From Methanobacteriota archaeon (GTDB lineage Archaea > Thermoplasmatota > Poseidoniia > Poseidoniales > Thalassarchaeaceae), in assembly GCA_002720055.1 (NCBI GenBank), contig PBGH01000013.1, positions 21,313 to 48,385 of the forward strand: a stretch of DNA of 27,073 nt. The letters run 5' to 3'. Position numbers and translations under genes: made by a program. The notes beneath the pieces were generated by a model, which made no database searches, was not told the DNA's origin, and saw nothing but the letters and a program-made list of their open reading frames with translations. This document shows positions 7,433 through 16,824 of this stretch, in pieces (the first letter of the stretch is position 1; each line of letters opens with the position of its first letter).

Positions 7433-8440
7433 GTGTCTGTGCTAAACGTCGCAATGGTAGGTTCCGAGGAATTGGGGAGGAGACTAGGGAAAAAAGGAGA
7501 CTCCAGGGATATAGAGTCCTTTGTGCATAAGGAGTCAAGTGATGATGGAGTCAGGGTTCTTTCGCTGCTAAGGCCGCTGAAGCACCCTGATAGTATCAGG
7601 CCCCTGCTCAGCGTCCTAGGGGTTGCAAAGGCAGGTCTCTTGGAGATCAGCGAGCTCAATCCAGCCGTAGGCGAGGCGATGGTGGCCTTCGGATGCTCAG
7701 GAATTTCCGATGGTTTCGCGATAATTTCACCGAATCAGGGGGAATGGATCGATCCTGATCAGGTTGAGATGATGCTCCAGCAAGCGGGCCTAGGAGGGTG
7801 GCGGATAAAACAAGGGGAGCTTGATGGGCATGAGATTAGGGAGGAGTTATTCGGAATCCAGGACGGTCTATCTGAGGGCTCAATCGGCCATGAGGAGGGT
7901 GCCCTGATACTCCCAGTAGATCAGCACTTCAATGTCAAGGGAGTGGGGCTAGTGGCAATCGGCTACGTTCAATCGGGGAGTGTGTCCAGACATGACGAGG
8001 TCGAGGTTCTCCCGTCTGGGGACGTTGGAGTGGTGAGATCCCTCCAGGTAATGGACGATGACGTAGAATTAGCGTCTGCAGGAGACAGAGTCGGATTGGC
8101 ACTCAGGAACCTCAGAGAGCAGTCTCTCCACAGGGGTTGTATGATTTGCATGCCGGGTAGTGGAGCTATGGAAAGGCACGAGTCCACGACTTTCGATCTG
8201 GCAGTTGCTCCATTCCAGAGAAAAAGTCTTGAAATTGGCGATGTGGTGCACGCCTCTTCGGATATGCAATTCGTCGTAGGAAGGGTTTCTGCGGCCGAAG
8301 GGAGTACGTATTCGATTAATTGGGACTCCCCCCTTTGGATAAGGTCGGATGGGACATCTATGGTTCAGATCGTCCAGTTAGATGCAGTGCCGATGAGAAT
8401 AATGGGAACAGCTGAGAAAATCAGAGAGCTGGATGGGTAG
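7433..8440 (+). CDS. EF-Tu/SelB-like translation-factor paralogue with degenerate G domain
   Basis: 335 residues arranged like EF-Tu/SelB. Residues about 1-140 occupy the GTPase position. At about 150-240 lies a domain-2 beta-barrel (ILPVDQHFNVKGVGLVAIGYVQSGSVSRHDEVEVLP, then ASAGDRVGLALRN), and at about 250-335 a domain-3-like barrel (FDLAVAPFQRKSLEIGDVV). The P-loop GxxxxGK(S/T) is absent: the N-terminus reads VAMVGSEELGRRLGKKG, and no DxxG or NKxD motif follows. LRPLKHPDSIRPLLSVLGVAKAGLLEIS still aligns with the 'P..p..l..l..aD.a.LVv' region of SelB-like G domains. GTG 7433 has GGTGA upstream. Archaeal genomes are known to carry such SelB/EF-1A-related paralogues; their function is unresolved. 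The 3' end overlaps the dus gene by 20 bases. Confidence 0.8.
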   Translation: MSVLNVAMVGSEELGRRLGKKGDSRDIESFVHKESSDDGVRVLSLLRPLKHPDSIRPLLSVLGVAKAGLLEISELNPAVGEAMVAFGCSGISDGFAIISPNQGEWIDPDQVEMMLQQAGLGGWRIKQGELDGHEIREELFGIQDGLSEGSIGHEEGALILPVDQHFNVKGVGLVAIGYVQSGSVSRHDEVEVLPSGDVGVVRSLQVMDDDVELASAGDRVGLALRNLREQSLHRGCMICMPGSGAMERHESTTFDLAVAPFQRKSLEIGDVVHASSDMQFVVGRVSAAEGSTYSINWDSPLWIRSDGTSMVQIVQLDAVPMRIMGTAEKIRELDG

Positions 8441-9416
8441 CTGTGATGTCCGAGAATCCCACCAAGTCGCTAAGATACTCAGAAACCATTCTGCCTAGCT
8501 TCCTCTGATCTGTCTCTCTATGAAGGCTGACTCTCATAGAGGAGGCCCCGGGTAGGCCCTTGGTGAAGGATACCGCATGCCTCTTCAGATTCTTGTTCGG
8601 CCTGTCGGAGTATAGGTCTTCACAGAGCTCCAGATACCGGTCCCAACACCAGAGGCGAGCGACAGCATGATCGTCCACACCCCATGGAGGGTCGTGGTTT
8701 GTCCAACCAAGGTCCCTCTTGATATCGTAGAAGATGGATGGTCTGCCGATGGCCCCCCTGCCGATCATCAGTCCTGCAGCTCCTGTGTGTTCCAAGCAGT
8801 CTGATGCGGTAAGGGAGTCAGTGACATCCCCATTAGCGATGACTGGTATCCCCACCGATTCCACGATCTCTCTTATTTGGGTCCAATCGGCCTCCCCAGA
8901 GTATCGCTGCCTTAGGGTGCGACCATGTACGCATACCCTTTCAACGCCCACTTCCTCTAGCCTCCTGCATATCTCCAATGCAGTATTGGGGCCGCTTCCC
9001 GTGCCTAGCCTCATCTTCACGGTAATGGGAACGCTGGCCACCTCTATGCAAGCCCTGACCATCGCTACGACCCGATCGGGGTCCCTCAGAAGCGCTGCGC
9101 CGGCATCGTTTCGGCATACCTTGGGAGCTGGGCATCCGAAGTTGATGTCGATGATATCCGCTCTGTCCTGTAGCATCTCTACCGTCTGAGTCATCTCTTC
9201 GATTACCCCTCCGAAAATCTGTGGTATGAAAGGAGACTCTCTGCTGTCACTTTCTACCTTTAACCAAGAGTATGTGTTCTTCCTTGTTAGGCCAGACGCA
9301 GCTGTGAACTCGGTCACGGTAACATCCGCCCCGCATTCTCTAGCTAGAATCCTGTATGCCAGGTCTGTGACGCCTGCCATGGGGGCCAGGAAAAGGGAGC
9401 TCTCAGGTGGGTTCAT
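8421..9416 (-). CDS. dus: tRNA-dihydrouridine synthase (Dus family)
   Basis: 331 residues of an FMN-dependent Dus enzyme that reduces uridine to dihydrouridine in the tRNA D-loop. Landmarks are LAPMAGVTDLAYR at the N-terminus, TEFTAASGL, PQIFGG, DINFGCPAPKVCRNDAGAAL with the catalytic-type Cys in the RNDAGAAL segment's neighbour VCRND, TVKMRLGTG, CVHGRTLRQRYSGEADW, IPVIANGDV, and GLMIGRGAIGRP. The C-terminal helical domain is present. It resembles the DusB-type group most. ATG 9416 is chosen; an upstream GTG at 9425 is possible and neither has a clear SD. It follows uS2 by about 40 bases on the same strand, so two translation/tRNA genes are probably cotranscribed. Confidence 0.94.
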   Translation of the reverse strand: MNPPESSLFLAPMAGVTDLAYRILARECGADVTVTEFTAASGLTRKNTYSWLKVESDSRESPFIPQIFGGVIEEMTQTVEMLQDRADIIDINFGCPAPKVCRNDAGAALLRDPDRVVAMVRACIEVASVPITVKMRLGTGSGPNTALEICRRLEEVGVERVCVHGRTLRQRYSGEADWTQIREIVESVGIPVIANGDVTDSLTASDCLEHTGAAGLMIGRGAIGRPSIFYDIKRDLGWTNHDPPWGVDDHAVARLWCWDRYLELCEDLYSDRPNKNLKRHAVSFTKGLPGASSMRVSLHRETDQRKLGRMVSEYLSDLVGFSDITATHPAL

Positions 9417-9458
9417 CGTTAACACGGAAGGGTTGTCTGCTTTGAGTACGTCGAGATA

Positions 9459-10076
9459 TCAGAATGTGGACTCCCATTCCGCGACGTCCTCTGCTAGCTC
9501 CCATTCCATATCGTTCTTCACAGTTCCACGAGACTTGAGAATCTCTCGAGATAGGAGCCAGTAGATTAGTGCCAGAGAGCGCCTGCCCTTGTTGTTGGCA
9601 GGTAGTGCCAGATCGACGTTCCTCAGCCTGTTGTTCGCATCGCATATTGCAACTACCGGGAGTCCGGACTTGACAGCTTCCGAAAGTGCCTGGGAGTCTG
9701 CAGCCGGATCGGTGACCAGGATAACCTCTGGCTCTGTGTAGGTCCTGAGCCTTGGATTAGTCAGAGTCCCGGGAATGAATCTCCCTACGATATGTTTTGC
9801 TCCGATCGATTGTGCGAACTTCCTAGCCGGCCTCTGACCATACTGCCTCGCACTAACAACGAGAACTCTGCTGGCTTCATACTTGGAGAGGAAGTTCGCG
9901 ACGACCCTGATCCTTGAGTCGGTCTGATTGACGTCGATGATGTGCAAGCCGCTGCTATCCTGATGCATTGTGTCCAGAAACTGTCGCATGTCCGCTGACT
10001 TCTGGTTTGTACCGATGTGAACTGCGTGCCTTTCGTACACGTCAAGCGACACAAGTGGTGACGTAGTCTCCGACAT
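9459..10076 (-). CDS. rpsB: 30S ribosomal protein uS2, archaeal type
   Basis: 205 residues. Small-subunit protein uS2 in its archaeal/eukaryotic form: VHIGTNQKSADMRQFL, LHIIDVNQTDSRIRVVANFL, VSARQYGQRPARKFA, IVGRFIPGTLTNPRL, EPEVILVTDPAADSQAL, PVVAICDANN, VDLALPANNKGRRSLALIYWLLSREIL. Length and motifs match archaeal rpsB, which is the main evidence for an archaeal source. ATG 10076 has GAGGA six bases upstream. In many archaea rpsB follows rpoN, rpoK and enolase; none of these is adjacent here. The gene upstream is a lipoprotein, and dus lies downstream. A hairpin in the 5' leader is described separately. Confidence 0.97.
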   Translation of the reverse strand: MSETTSPLVSLDVYERHAVHIGTNQKSADMRQFLDTMHQDSSGLHIIDVNQTDSRIRVVANFLSKYEASRVLVVSARQYGQRPARKFAQSIGAKHIVGRFIPGTLTNPRLRTYTEPEVILVTDPAADSQALSEAVKSGLPVVAICDANNRLRNVDLALPANNKGRRSLALIYWLLSREILKSRGTVKNDMEWELAEDVAEWESTF

Positions 10077-10098
10077 TCCGTTTCCTCAGCGACGCGCC

Positions 10099-10132
10099 CA
10101 CCTGCCTTCGGTTGATAAGCGCTGCGCAGGTG
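10099..10132 (-). promoter_or_regulatory. Stem-loop in the leader upstream of rpsB
   Basis: A perfect 7-bp inverted repeat, CACCTGC at 10099-10105 and GCAGGTG at 10126-10132, has a 20-base loop that includes AGCGCT. It lies between the lipoprotein stop and the rpsB SD. It could be a leader structure for autoregulation by uS2, as known for rpsB in bacteria, or a processing or termination site. No T-run follows, so an intrinsic terminator is unlikely. Confidence 0.35.
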
Positions 10133-10149
10133 ACTCGAACCGCTTCTCC

Positions 10150-10782
10150 TCAGTCTTCGAGGTCGGAGAGGAATGTGCATTCCTTGTTTCCGTCTTCTTT
10201 TACTTCATGAGTCTCCGGGAAGTGAACGCATGGCTTGGTGATTGTTGTATAGAGGTCGAACGAGTCGTGGAAGGATAGTTGCTCCACAGGGGTAGTTACC
10301 CCCCAACCTCTGGCCTCGACCTCCAGAGACCAAGTACCATCGATGAAGTCCAGGTTGTTCCATTCGACTCGATCGGAGTAGTCCTGTGTGGCCCTAATCT
10401 CCCAGAATGGGTTACCTCCAGACTGCTTAGCGCCTGGCTCCCACAACCTAGCCTCTACGAACCTGACCTCATTGGTCTCGTTTCCTATCAACTCTTCCAG
10501 TGTTCCGGAGTATGGAAACCGTACTGTGAAGCTGATGACTAGCTTTGAAACGGTCTCGTCAATTATCACGTTGGTCTGGTTCTCATAAACCACCGAGTTC
10601 AGCTCAGCCCCAGTCTCGAAGGTCTCGGACCATCCTATCGTCTCGTCCTCATCTATGTACTCGGGGGGTTCTCTCCAGCCCTCCATTATTTCCCTCTGCA
10701 TGGAAAGTGCCAGGCATCCGCTGCTGAGCATACATGCAGTCATCATCGATGCAAGGATAAGTTGCTTCCGGGGGGCCCTCAC
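10150..10782 (-). CDS. Secreted lipoprotein, unknown function
   Basis: About 210 residues from GTG 10782: basic RAPRK, a hydrophobic segment and a lipobox-like MLSSGCLA put the lipidated cysteine near residue 23. The frame continues upstream to an ATG at 10845, but that start would bury the signal peptide behind about 21 hydrophilic residues, so I prefer the GTG. The mature part is acidic (PPEYIDEDETIGW) and rich in beta-type strands (SKLVISFTVRFPYSGTLEEL, NNLDFIDGTWSLEVEARG), suggesting an extracellular beta-sandwich. Two cysteines near the C-terminus (KPCVHFP, NKECTF) may be disulfide bonded. I do not recognise the family. It lies between groEL and rpsB on the same strand, with 73 bases before rpsB. 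Confidence 0.72.
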   Translation of the reverse strand: MRAPRKQLILASMMTACMLSSGCLALSMQREIMEGWREPPEYIDEDETIGWSETFETGAELNSVVYENQTNVIIDETVSKLVISFTVRFPYSGTLEELIGNETNEVRFVEARLWEPGAKQSGGNPFWEIRATQDYSDRVEWNNLDFIDGTWSLEVEARGWGVTTPVEQLSFHDSFDLYTTITKPCVHFPETHEVKEDGNKECTFLSDLED

Positions 10783-10932
10783 GATTTGTCGGGGAGGTCC
10801 GCACGTATTCAAACCGCTTGGTAAATGGTGCCTCTCGGTACTCATAGGGTACGTCAGCGCCTAAGCTCGGTCACCCTTCGTCGTCATTGAGGCATGCTAC
10901 CCAGTAAGAGGTCTGAAATCAAGTCTGCGATT

Positions 10933-12862
<1,930 letters not shown>

Positions 12863-12887
12863 GAAGTCATCTCCAAGTGGAACCGAC

Positions 12888-12911
12888 CCAAATTTTGGTC
12901 TATTTTAAACT
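12888..12911 (-). promoter_or_regulatory. groES promoter: TATA-like box with adjacent inverted repeat
   Basis: On the minus strand GTTTAAAATA (12901-12910) is a good archaeal TATA-like box. With initiation about 26 bases downstream it gives a leader of some 17 bases carrying the GGAG SD. Between the box and the expected start site is CCAAA-T-TTTGG (12888-12898), an inverted repeat of 5-bp arms around one base. Its position would suit a repressor of the chaperonin operon; this is inference. Confidence 0.5.
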
Positions 12912-12950
12912 CAACGAAAAAAAGGTATGGCAAAAACGTCCTGAAAACCA

Positions 12951-13473
12951 TCAGGAAAACCAAGGATGTTCGCCAAAATGATTCCTGGGGACGTCTTCAC
13001 CGGATTCCAATGAGTAATTGAATCCAGAGAGCACCGAATCCAGATATTTACCTAGTTTTGGCTTAATGAGAATTCTGAATGGAAGGTAGGAAAGAGGCTT
13101 TGGCCAACCGGCAAGTGGGAAAGGGAAGACCGTGATATTAAGGCTGCAGCTGTCAATTCCAAGGGACTCCAATCTCCATTTGACCAGAGACTTCGGACCG
13201 TTTTCCTCTCCGATGAGAAGGTCGTATCCTATTCCGGGGGACCAGAAGTGGAAGTTCCGGATGTACCGTAGCCCATTGAGGTAGACCAATTCGTCCGAGT
13301 GTCCCTCGTCCCCCCATGTTATGGCTTCATTTGACCTACAGAAAGGATGGCAGCTGTTGAGGTTTCCTGGCCTGCTGATTAGCTCCCAGATTTCCTCTTT
13401 GCTCGCTCGGAAGACCCTGGTTCTGGAAACTGAGTACCTCCTAGCGTACGAATCCAGCAGAAACCCCCCTCAT
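12951..13473 (-). pseudogene. SRPBCC (START-like) domain protein, apparent frameshift in G6 tract
   Basis: The frame ending at 12951 encodes a ligand-binding-type SRPBCC protein. Coding sense is visible from about 13460 (LLDSYARRYSVSRTRVF, then SKEEIWELISRPGNLNSC, typical of helix 1 of the fold) through the C-terminal helix (LPFRILIKPKLGKYLDSVL) to FGEHPWFS. No ATG, GTG or TTG lies in that frame until a TTG at 13289, well inside the domain. An ATG at 13473 overlaps the TGA of the upstream hydrolase as ATGA but is out of frame by one base across a run of six Gs (13464-13469). With five Gs the protein would begin MRGFLLDSYARR and be about 172 residues. So either the sequence has one extra G, the gene is a recent pseudogene, or a CTG start (13460/13457) is used. 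Confidence 0.65.
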
Positions 13474-14267
13474 TCGCTCAGCCAGTTTGCCATTATCGGC
13501 ATGATCACTTCTGGCATTGTAACTACTCCCATGTGCCCCCCGGGCACCTCTTCGACTTGTACGTTTGTCATCGATGTGGTAAGAATCGTGCAAGCCTCGA
13601 ACTGGTGGGGCGGGGTCTGGGGACTTAGCGTAATCAAGGTGGGTTGCCTTATGGATTGGTAGAATGAAGGAGGTGTCCGGTCGTAGCATAGCAGCCTTAC
13701 CTCGCTGAGTATCTTAGGATGTAGCCCCCTCCACATATCCTTCCTGTGTTCAGGCATAGACTGCCATGTTCCCGGTACGTTCCAATAGTCGACGAAGTCC
13801 TCCAGGAAGTCCTCCATTGCCAGTCCCTCTGTGAAGAAGGTCTCGACCACCTCTCCAAACTCATTCTTCAGATCGGCGCGCTGTGTATGCTGAAGACAGC
13901 CCCAGACCGTTGGCTCGTGGATAGCGACCCTCCTAATCAAATCAGGAAATTCCTCACATAGCCTCAGACCGATGAATCCACCATATGAGTGTCCGAGGAT
14001 ATCCACTTTACCTTCCTCCTGAGCGAGCAGCTCCGAGCAAGCCAGGTAATCGAGCGAAGAGTCGATTTCCCCCTGCCCGGCCCAATCTCCGGATTTAGGG
14101 TAGGTCAGGTAGTGTGGGCAGATCACTCTCCTGGAGCCGACCATCGGGAGGAACGCACTCCACTGCCTCGAATCCAAGCCAGTACTGCAGAGCATCAGGA
14201 TAGTAGGACCTGATCCATCCCTCTCCAGGTAATAGAAATCGTGCCCGTCTAAATTCAAAATTGGCAT
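13470..14267 (-). CDS. Alpha/beta hydrolase
   Basis: 265 residues. Alpha/beta-hydrolase fold with an oxyanion-region strand GPTILMLCSTGLDSRQW, the nucleophile elbow DILGHSYGGFIGLRL (Ser in GHSYG), a cap segment (residues roughly 130-190) and a C-terminal catalytic His in VPGGHMGVV; the acid is probably in the PTLITLSPQ strand area. Substrate unknown. The start at ATG 14267 is favoured over an ATG at 14303 because a TATA-like element (14291-14297) lies 27 bases before it, implying a leaderless transcript. The stop TGA overlaps the ATG of the SRPBCC gene, so the two are probably translated together. Confidence 0.85.
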   Translation of the reverse strand: MPILNLDGHDFYYLERDGSGPTILMLCSTGLDSRQWSAFLPMVGSRRVICPHYLTYPKSGDWAGQGEIDSSLDYLACSELLAQEEGKVDILGHSYGGFIGLRLCEEFPDLIRRVAIHEPTVWGCLQHTQRADLKNEFGEVVETFFTEGLAMEDFLEDFVDYWNVPGTWQSMPEHRKDMWRGLHPKILSEVRLLCYDRTPPSFYQSIRQPTLITLSPQTPPHQFEACTILTTSMTNVQVEEVPGGHMGVVTMPEVIMPIMANWLSE

Positions 14268-14290
14268 TACTGCTTTCAAGTAAGGGCTCA

Positions 14291-14297
14291 ATATTAA
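14291..14297 (-). promoter_or_regulatory. TATA-like box for the alpha/beta hydrolase gene
   Basis: TTAATAT on the minus strand is centred about 27 bases upstream of ATG 14267, the spacing expected for archaeal TBP binding and initiation at the start codon. There is no SD before that ATG, consistent with a leaderless mRNA. Confidence 0.45.
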
Positions 14298-14309
14298 GGT
14301 CACTATGGC

Positions 14310-14975
14310 CTATCCAGACTCGATGTGCCGAATGAAACCGATAGTTTCCGTGAGGGTGTCTATCGACATTTGCATGTCTGGAGTAAGGTCACCCAGCCGA
14401 ACTATGACCTCTTGGTCGGTTATCATCGGTATCTGCCACGAGGATCTTACTCTCTGCGACTCTCTCGATAGCTTGAACAGGAGCATTGCCTGCATCCTAC
14501 TCAGCGTGAGGAATTCTCTAATGCCAGCCTCGTCGGTCCCCTTCACTCGGAACGCCTTGTCGAACTGATCGTTGCCCGTCTCTATGTCCTGCTCTCTGCG
14601 GCGAAATATTCCATCTCCCCAAGCATGGGGGGTAATCTCGAGACCCAGTGTCATCGGATCCCTAAGACGCACAGTCCACTTGGTGGTATAGTAGACATTT
14701 TTTGAACCTCCGGAAGATGTGCCACGCCCCCCATCACGAGATCGTTTCCTCTCGAAGCTCACGCTACATTGGTAGCCATCAATAGTACCGGTTATCACAT
14801 TTCCATCCCAGTTGTGATCAGGATTGTATGAGAATCCTAATTGGTCTGCCATTTGCTCGTAGCCTGCGTTTATCTGGAGCCTGTGCCTTCGTATGCCCAG
14901 TAAGCTACGGAGCCCCAGAAGAAATGGCATACCCAAGAAGAGAAGGCAGCAGAAAGCATCTCCACTGTTTACCAT
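14310..14975 (-). CDS. Membrane-anchored protein of unknown function
   Basis: 221 residues from ATG 14975. One N-terminal hydrophobic segment (residues about 8-26) is followed by basic IRRHR and then a soluble, mixed alpha/beta domain beginning AGYEQMADQLGFSYNPDHNWDG. It has a strand-rich middle (NVITGTIDGYQCSVSF, YYTTKWTVRLRD), a Ser/Gly-rich loop, and C-terminal helical/strand parts ending ETIGFIRHIESG. Proteins of this plan usually face the cytoplasm behind a single anchor; I cannot name a family. The frame extends upstream to 15011, but that start would place hydrophilic residues before the anchor. It shares a short divergent region with the DNA glycosylase gene. Confidence 0.68.
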   Translation of the reverse strand: MVNSGDAFCCLLFLGMPFLLGLRSLLGIRRHRLQINAGYEQMADQLGFSYNPDHNWDGNVITGTIDGYQCSVSFERKRSRDGGRGTSSGGSKNVYYTTKWTVRLRDPMTLGLEITPHAWGDGIFRRREQDIETGNDQFDKAFRVKGTDEAGIREFLTLSRMQAMLLFKLSRESQRVRSSWQIPMITDQEVIVRLGDLTPDMQMSIDTLTETIGFIRHIESG

Positions 14976-15079
14976 TCTGAAGCCACGTCCATTTCTCGCT
15001 AGGAGTGCCAACAGATAACATAACCGTCTTCCAAGTCAGATGTCATCAAGCCAAGAATGAAGGGCAATCGCGGACAGGG

Positions 15080-15697
15080 ATGAGCATGAGGAAAGGTAGA
15101 CCTGAGTGGTGGGGGGATGCGATTTCACATCTCGTCCAGGACCCACTTATCGGGGAATTGGTGGACCGATTCAGGGACGAAAGTTTGCTGGGAAAGGGGG
15201 AGATCTTCCAAACTCTGGTAAGGAGCATCGTAGGACAGCAGATTTCGGTGATAGCGGCCGATTCAGTGCATGCCCGGTTGGAGGAACTTTGTGGTGTTAT
15301 CACGAGGGAGTCGATGGGAGCCAAGACACTGGAAGAGCTCGTCGGCTGTGGTCTGTCCAATTCCAAGAGCCAGTACATCCTCGGAATCGCAAACAGTGAT
15401 TCGCCACTCCTTCCTGATTCCTACCAGGAGATGAGGGATGAAGAGATAATCAAACATCTCGTGAGTTTCAGGGGTATCGGCCCATGGACTGCGGAAATGA
15501 TGCTCATCTTCTCCTTGATGCGACCGGACGTACTTAGCCTCGGTGATCTCGGAATCGTAAAGGGGATACAGATGTTGGTTCCGGAAGCACAGACCGATCA
15601 GGAAATGGAGTCAGTTGCAGAGGCTTGGAGGCCGTTTCGCAGCGCTGCGTGCTGGTTCCTATGGAGATCTCTGGACCCCGTGCCGGTTGAATACTGA
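15080..15697 (+). CDS. DNA-3-methyladenine glycosylase II, HhH-GPD (AlkA-like)
   Basis: 205 residues. HhH-GPD base-excision glycosylase that removes alkylated bases. Seen are the N-terminal helix EWWGDAISHLVQDPLIGELVDRF, FQTLVRSIVGQQISVIAADSVHARL (typical 'I..QQ.s..aA..i..rl'), the helix-hairpin-helix HLVSFRGIGPWTAEMMLIF, and the catalytic-Asp segment LSLGDLGIVKG. The C-terminus SAACWFLWRSLD matches 'yaawylWr'. No iron-sulfur cysteine cluster is present, so it is of AlkA rather than EndoIII type. ATG 15080 (or 15086) fits the domain start; the frame is open back to a GTG at 15005. It ends one base before the convergent aldo/keto reductase gene. Confidence 0.92.
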   Translation: MSMRKGRPEWWGDAISHLVQDPLIGELVDRFRDESLLGKGEIFQTLVRSIVGQQISVIAADSVHARLEELCGVITRESMGAKTLEELVGCGLSNSKSQYILGIANSDSPLLPDSYQEMRDEEIIKHLVSFRGIGPWTAEMMLIFSLMRPDVLSLGDLGIVKGIQMLVPEAQTDQEMESVAEAWRPFRSAACWFLWRSLDPVPVEY

Positions 15698-15698
15698 T

Positions 15699-16781
15699 TT
15701 AGATGGTCTTCAATTGACGGGTCCCAGTCCCTCCAGGGCCCATCCAGAGATCCGGCTTGTTCCCGAGGATTTCCTCGAGGCTGGCCATGTCCTCGTCAGT
15801 AAGCCTCAATGCGACTTCGATACAACCCATGTTATCCTCGACCTGCTCAGGGGTCGTAGCCCCCATCAGAATCGTGGAAACGTTCGGGTTCTTGAGGCAC
15901 CATGCTAGTGCGAGCTGGGCAGGGGTGCAGTCGATCTTCTCCGCGTACTCGCAGATGCGGGCGACGATCTCGAACTCGCCCCTCTGCCTTCGATCCTCGA
16001 GATCCTCCAGCAGCCACTCGTAACCCTCCTGGGTCACTCTGGAGTCCTCGGGTATCCCATCCAGGTACTTGCCAGTCAGGAATCCCGACCTGAGGGGGCT
16101 CCAGATGGTCGTTCCGATCGAGTAGGGGGGGTTGTAAATCGGGAAGTACTCGTTCTCGAACCTGTTCCTGTGCAGCATGTTATACTGGGGTTGTTCGAAC
16201 TGAGGAGGCTCGAGCCCCTCTGACCTAGCTATCCAGAAGGCCTCGGTGATCTGCTGGGCAGACCACTCGCTGGTCCCCCATGCAGTGGCCCTCCCACTCC
16301 GGACCATCTCGGTCATCGAGCGTACGACGGTTGCGGTTGGGGTAAACGGATCTGGCCTATGGCAGAATAGGAGATCGACATAATCCAGCTGGAGACGTGA
16401 GAGCGATGCGTCGAGACCCTCTCGGCAATGCTTCATCGAGAGTCCGGACTCGTTCACACCCGGACCCCCCCAGAATGTCTTCGTGGTTATGACAAGGTCG
16501 GACCTCCTCCATAGATCGGGATCCTCAGACTGAAGATCCTTCAGCGCGAGTCCGAAAATCCGCTCAGCCTCGCCGTTCGGATTACCATAAGCCTCGGCAT
16601 GGTCGTAGCAGTTCACCCCCGCGTTCCTGGTCATCCTCATGAGTTCCTTAGCGGTCTCCACTCCAGCCTTCCCGGATAGTCTGTCCTTGATCCCATAGGT
16701 GGCCCAGAAACCGTAGGATAGCACGGAGACCTGGATGCCGGTGTTTCCCATCATCCTGTAATACATGTTCTCGTGAGTCAT
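15699..16781 (-). CDS. Aldo/keto reductase, Kv-beta/YghZ-like group
   Basis: 360 residues. NADPH-dependent aldo/keto reductase barrel: MYYRMMGNTGIQVSVLSYGFWATYG, catalytic Asp and Tyr in NCYDHAEAYG, Lys in VITTKTFWGG, His in LLFCHRPDP. Then come RATAWGTSEWSAQQI, QPQYNMLHRNRFENEY, TIWSPLRSGFLTGKY, and the coenzyme-binding end STILMGATTPEQVEDN. The N-terminus and the YNMLHR region resemble the voltage-gated potassium-channel beta-subunit/YghZ branch (AKR6/AKR14). Substrate unknown. ATG 16781 is used; ATG 16766 is an alternative that starts exactly at the conserved MYYR. Divided from the next minus-strand gene by 43 bases. Confidence 0.93.
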   Translation of the reverse strand: MTHENMYYRMMGNTGIQVSVLSYGFWATYGIKDRLSGKAGVETAKELMRMTRNAGVNCYDHAEAYGNPNGEAERIFGLALKDLQSEDPDLWRRSDLVITTKTFWGGPGVNESGLSMKHCREGLDASLSRLQLDYVDLLFCHRPDPFTPTATVVRSMTEMVRSGRATAWGTSEWSAQQITEAFWIARSEGLEPPQFEQPQYNMLHRNRFENEYFPIYNPPYSIGTTIWSPLRSGFLTGKYLDGIPEDSRVTQEGYEWLLEDLEDRRQRGEFEIVARICEYAEKIDCTPAQLALAWCLKNPNVSTILMGATTPEQVEDNMGCIEVALRLTDEDMASLEEILGNKPDLWMGPGGTGTRQLKTI

Positions 16782-16824
16782 GTAGGTCCACTAATGGTCC
16801 CCTTTGAGAACCCTCGTGTCGCAG

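Noticed and set aside
10127..10148. tRNA T-arm-like GGTTCGAGTC on the minus strand upstream of rpsB
   Set aside because: The flanking bases do not pair to a 5-bp T stem, and no acceptor, D or anticodon arm can be drawn; only the separate 7-bp hairpin is supported.
10846..10932. Possible gene or RNA between groEL and the lipoprotein
   Set aside because: Only a very short gap with GC-rich sequence; no start, SD, hairpin with T-run, or tRNA-like structure.
13321..13662. 113-codon plus-strand frame
   Set aside because: Antisense to the alpha/beta hydrolase C-terminus and the SRPBCC N-terminal coding sense; no family features or promoter.
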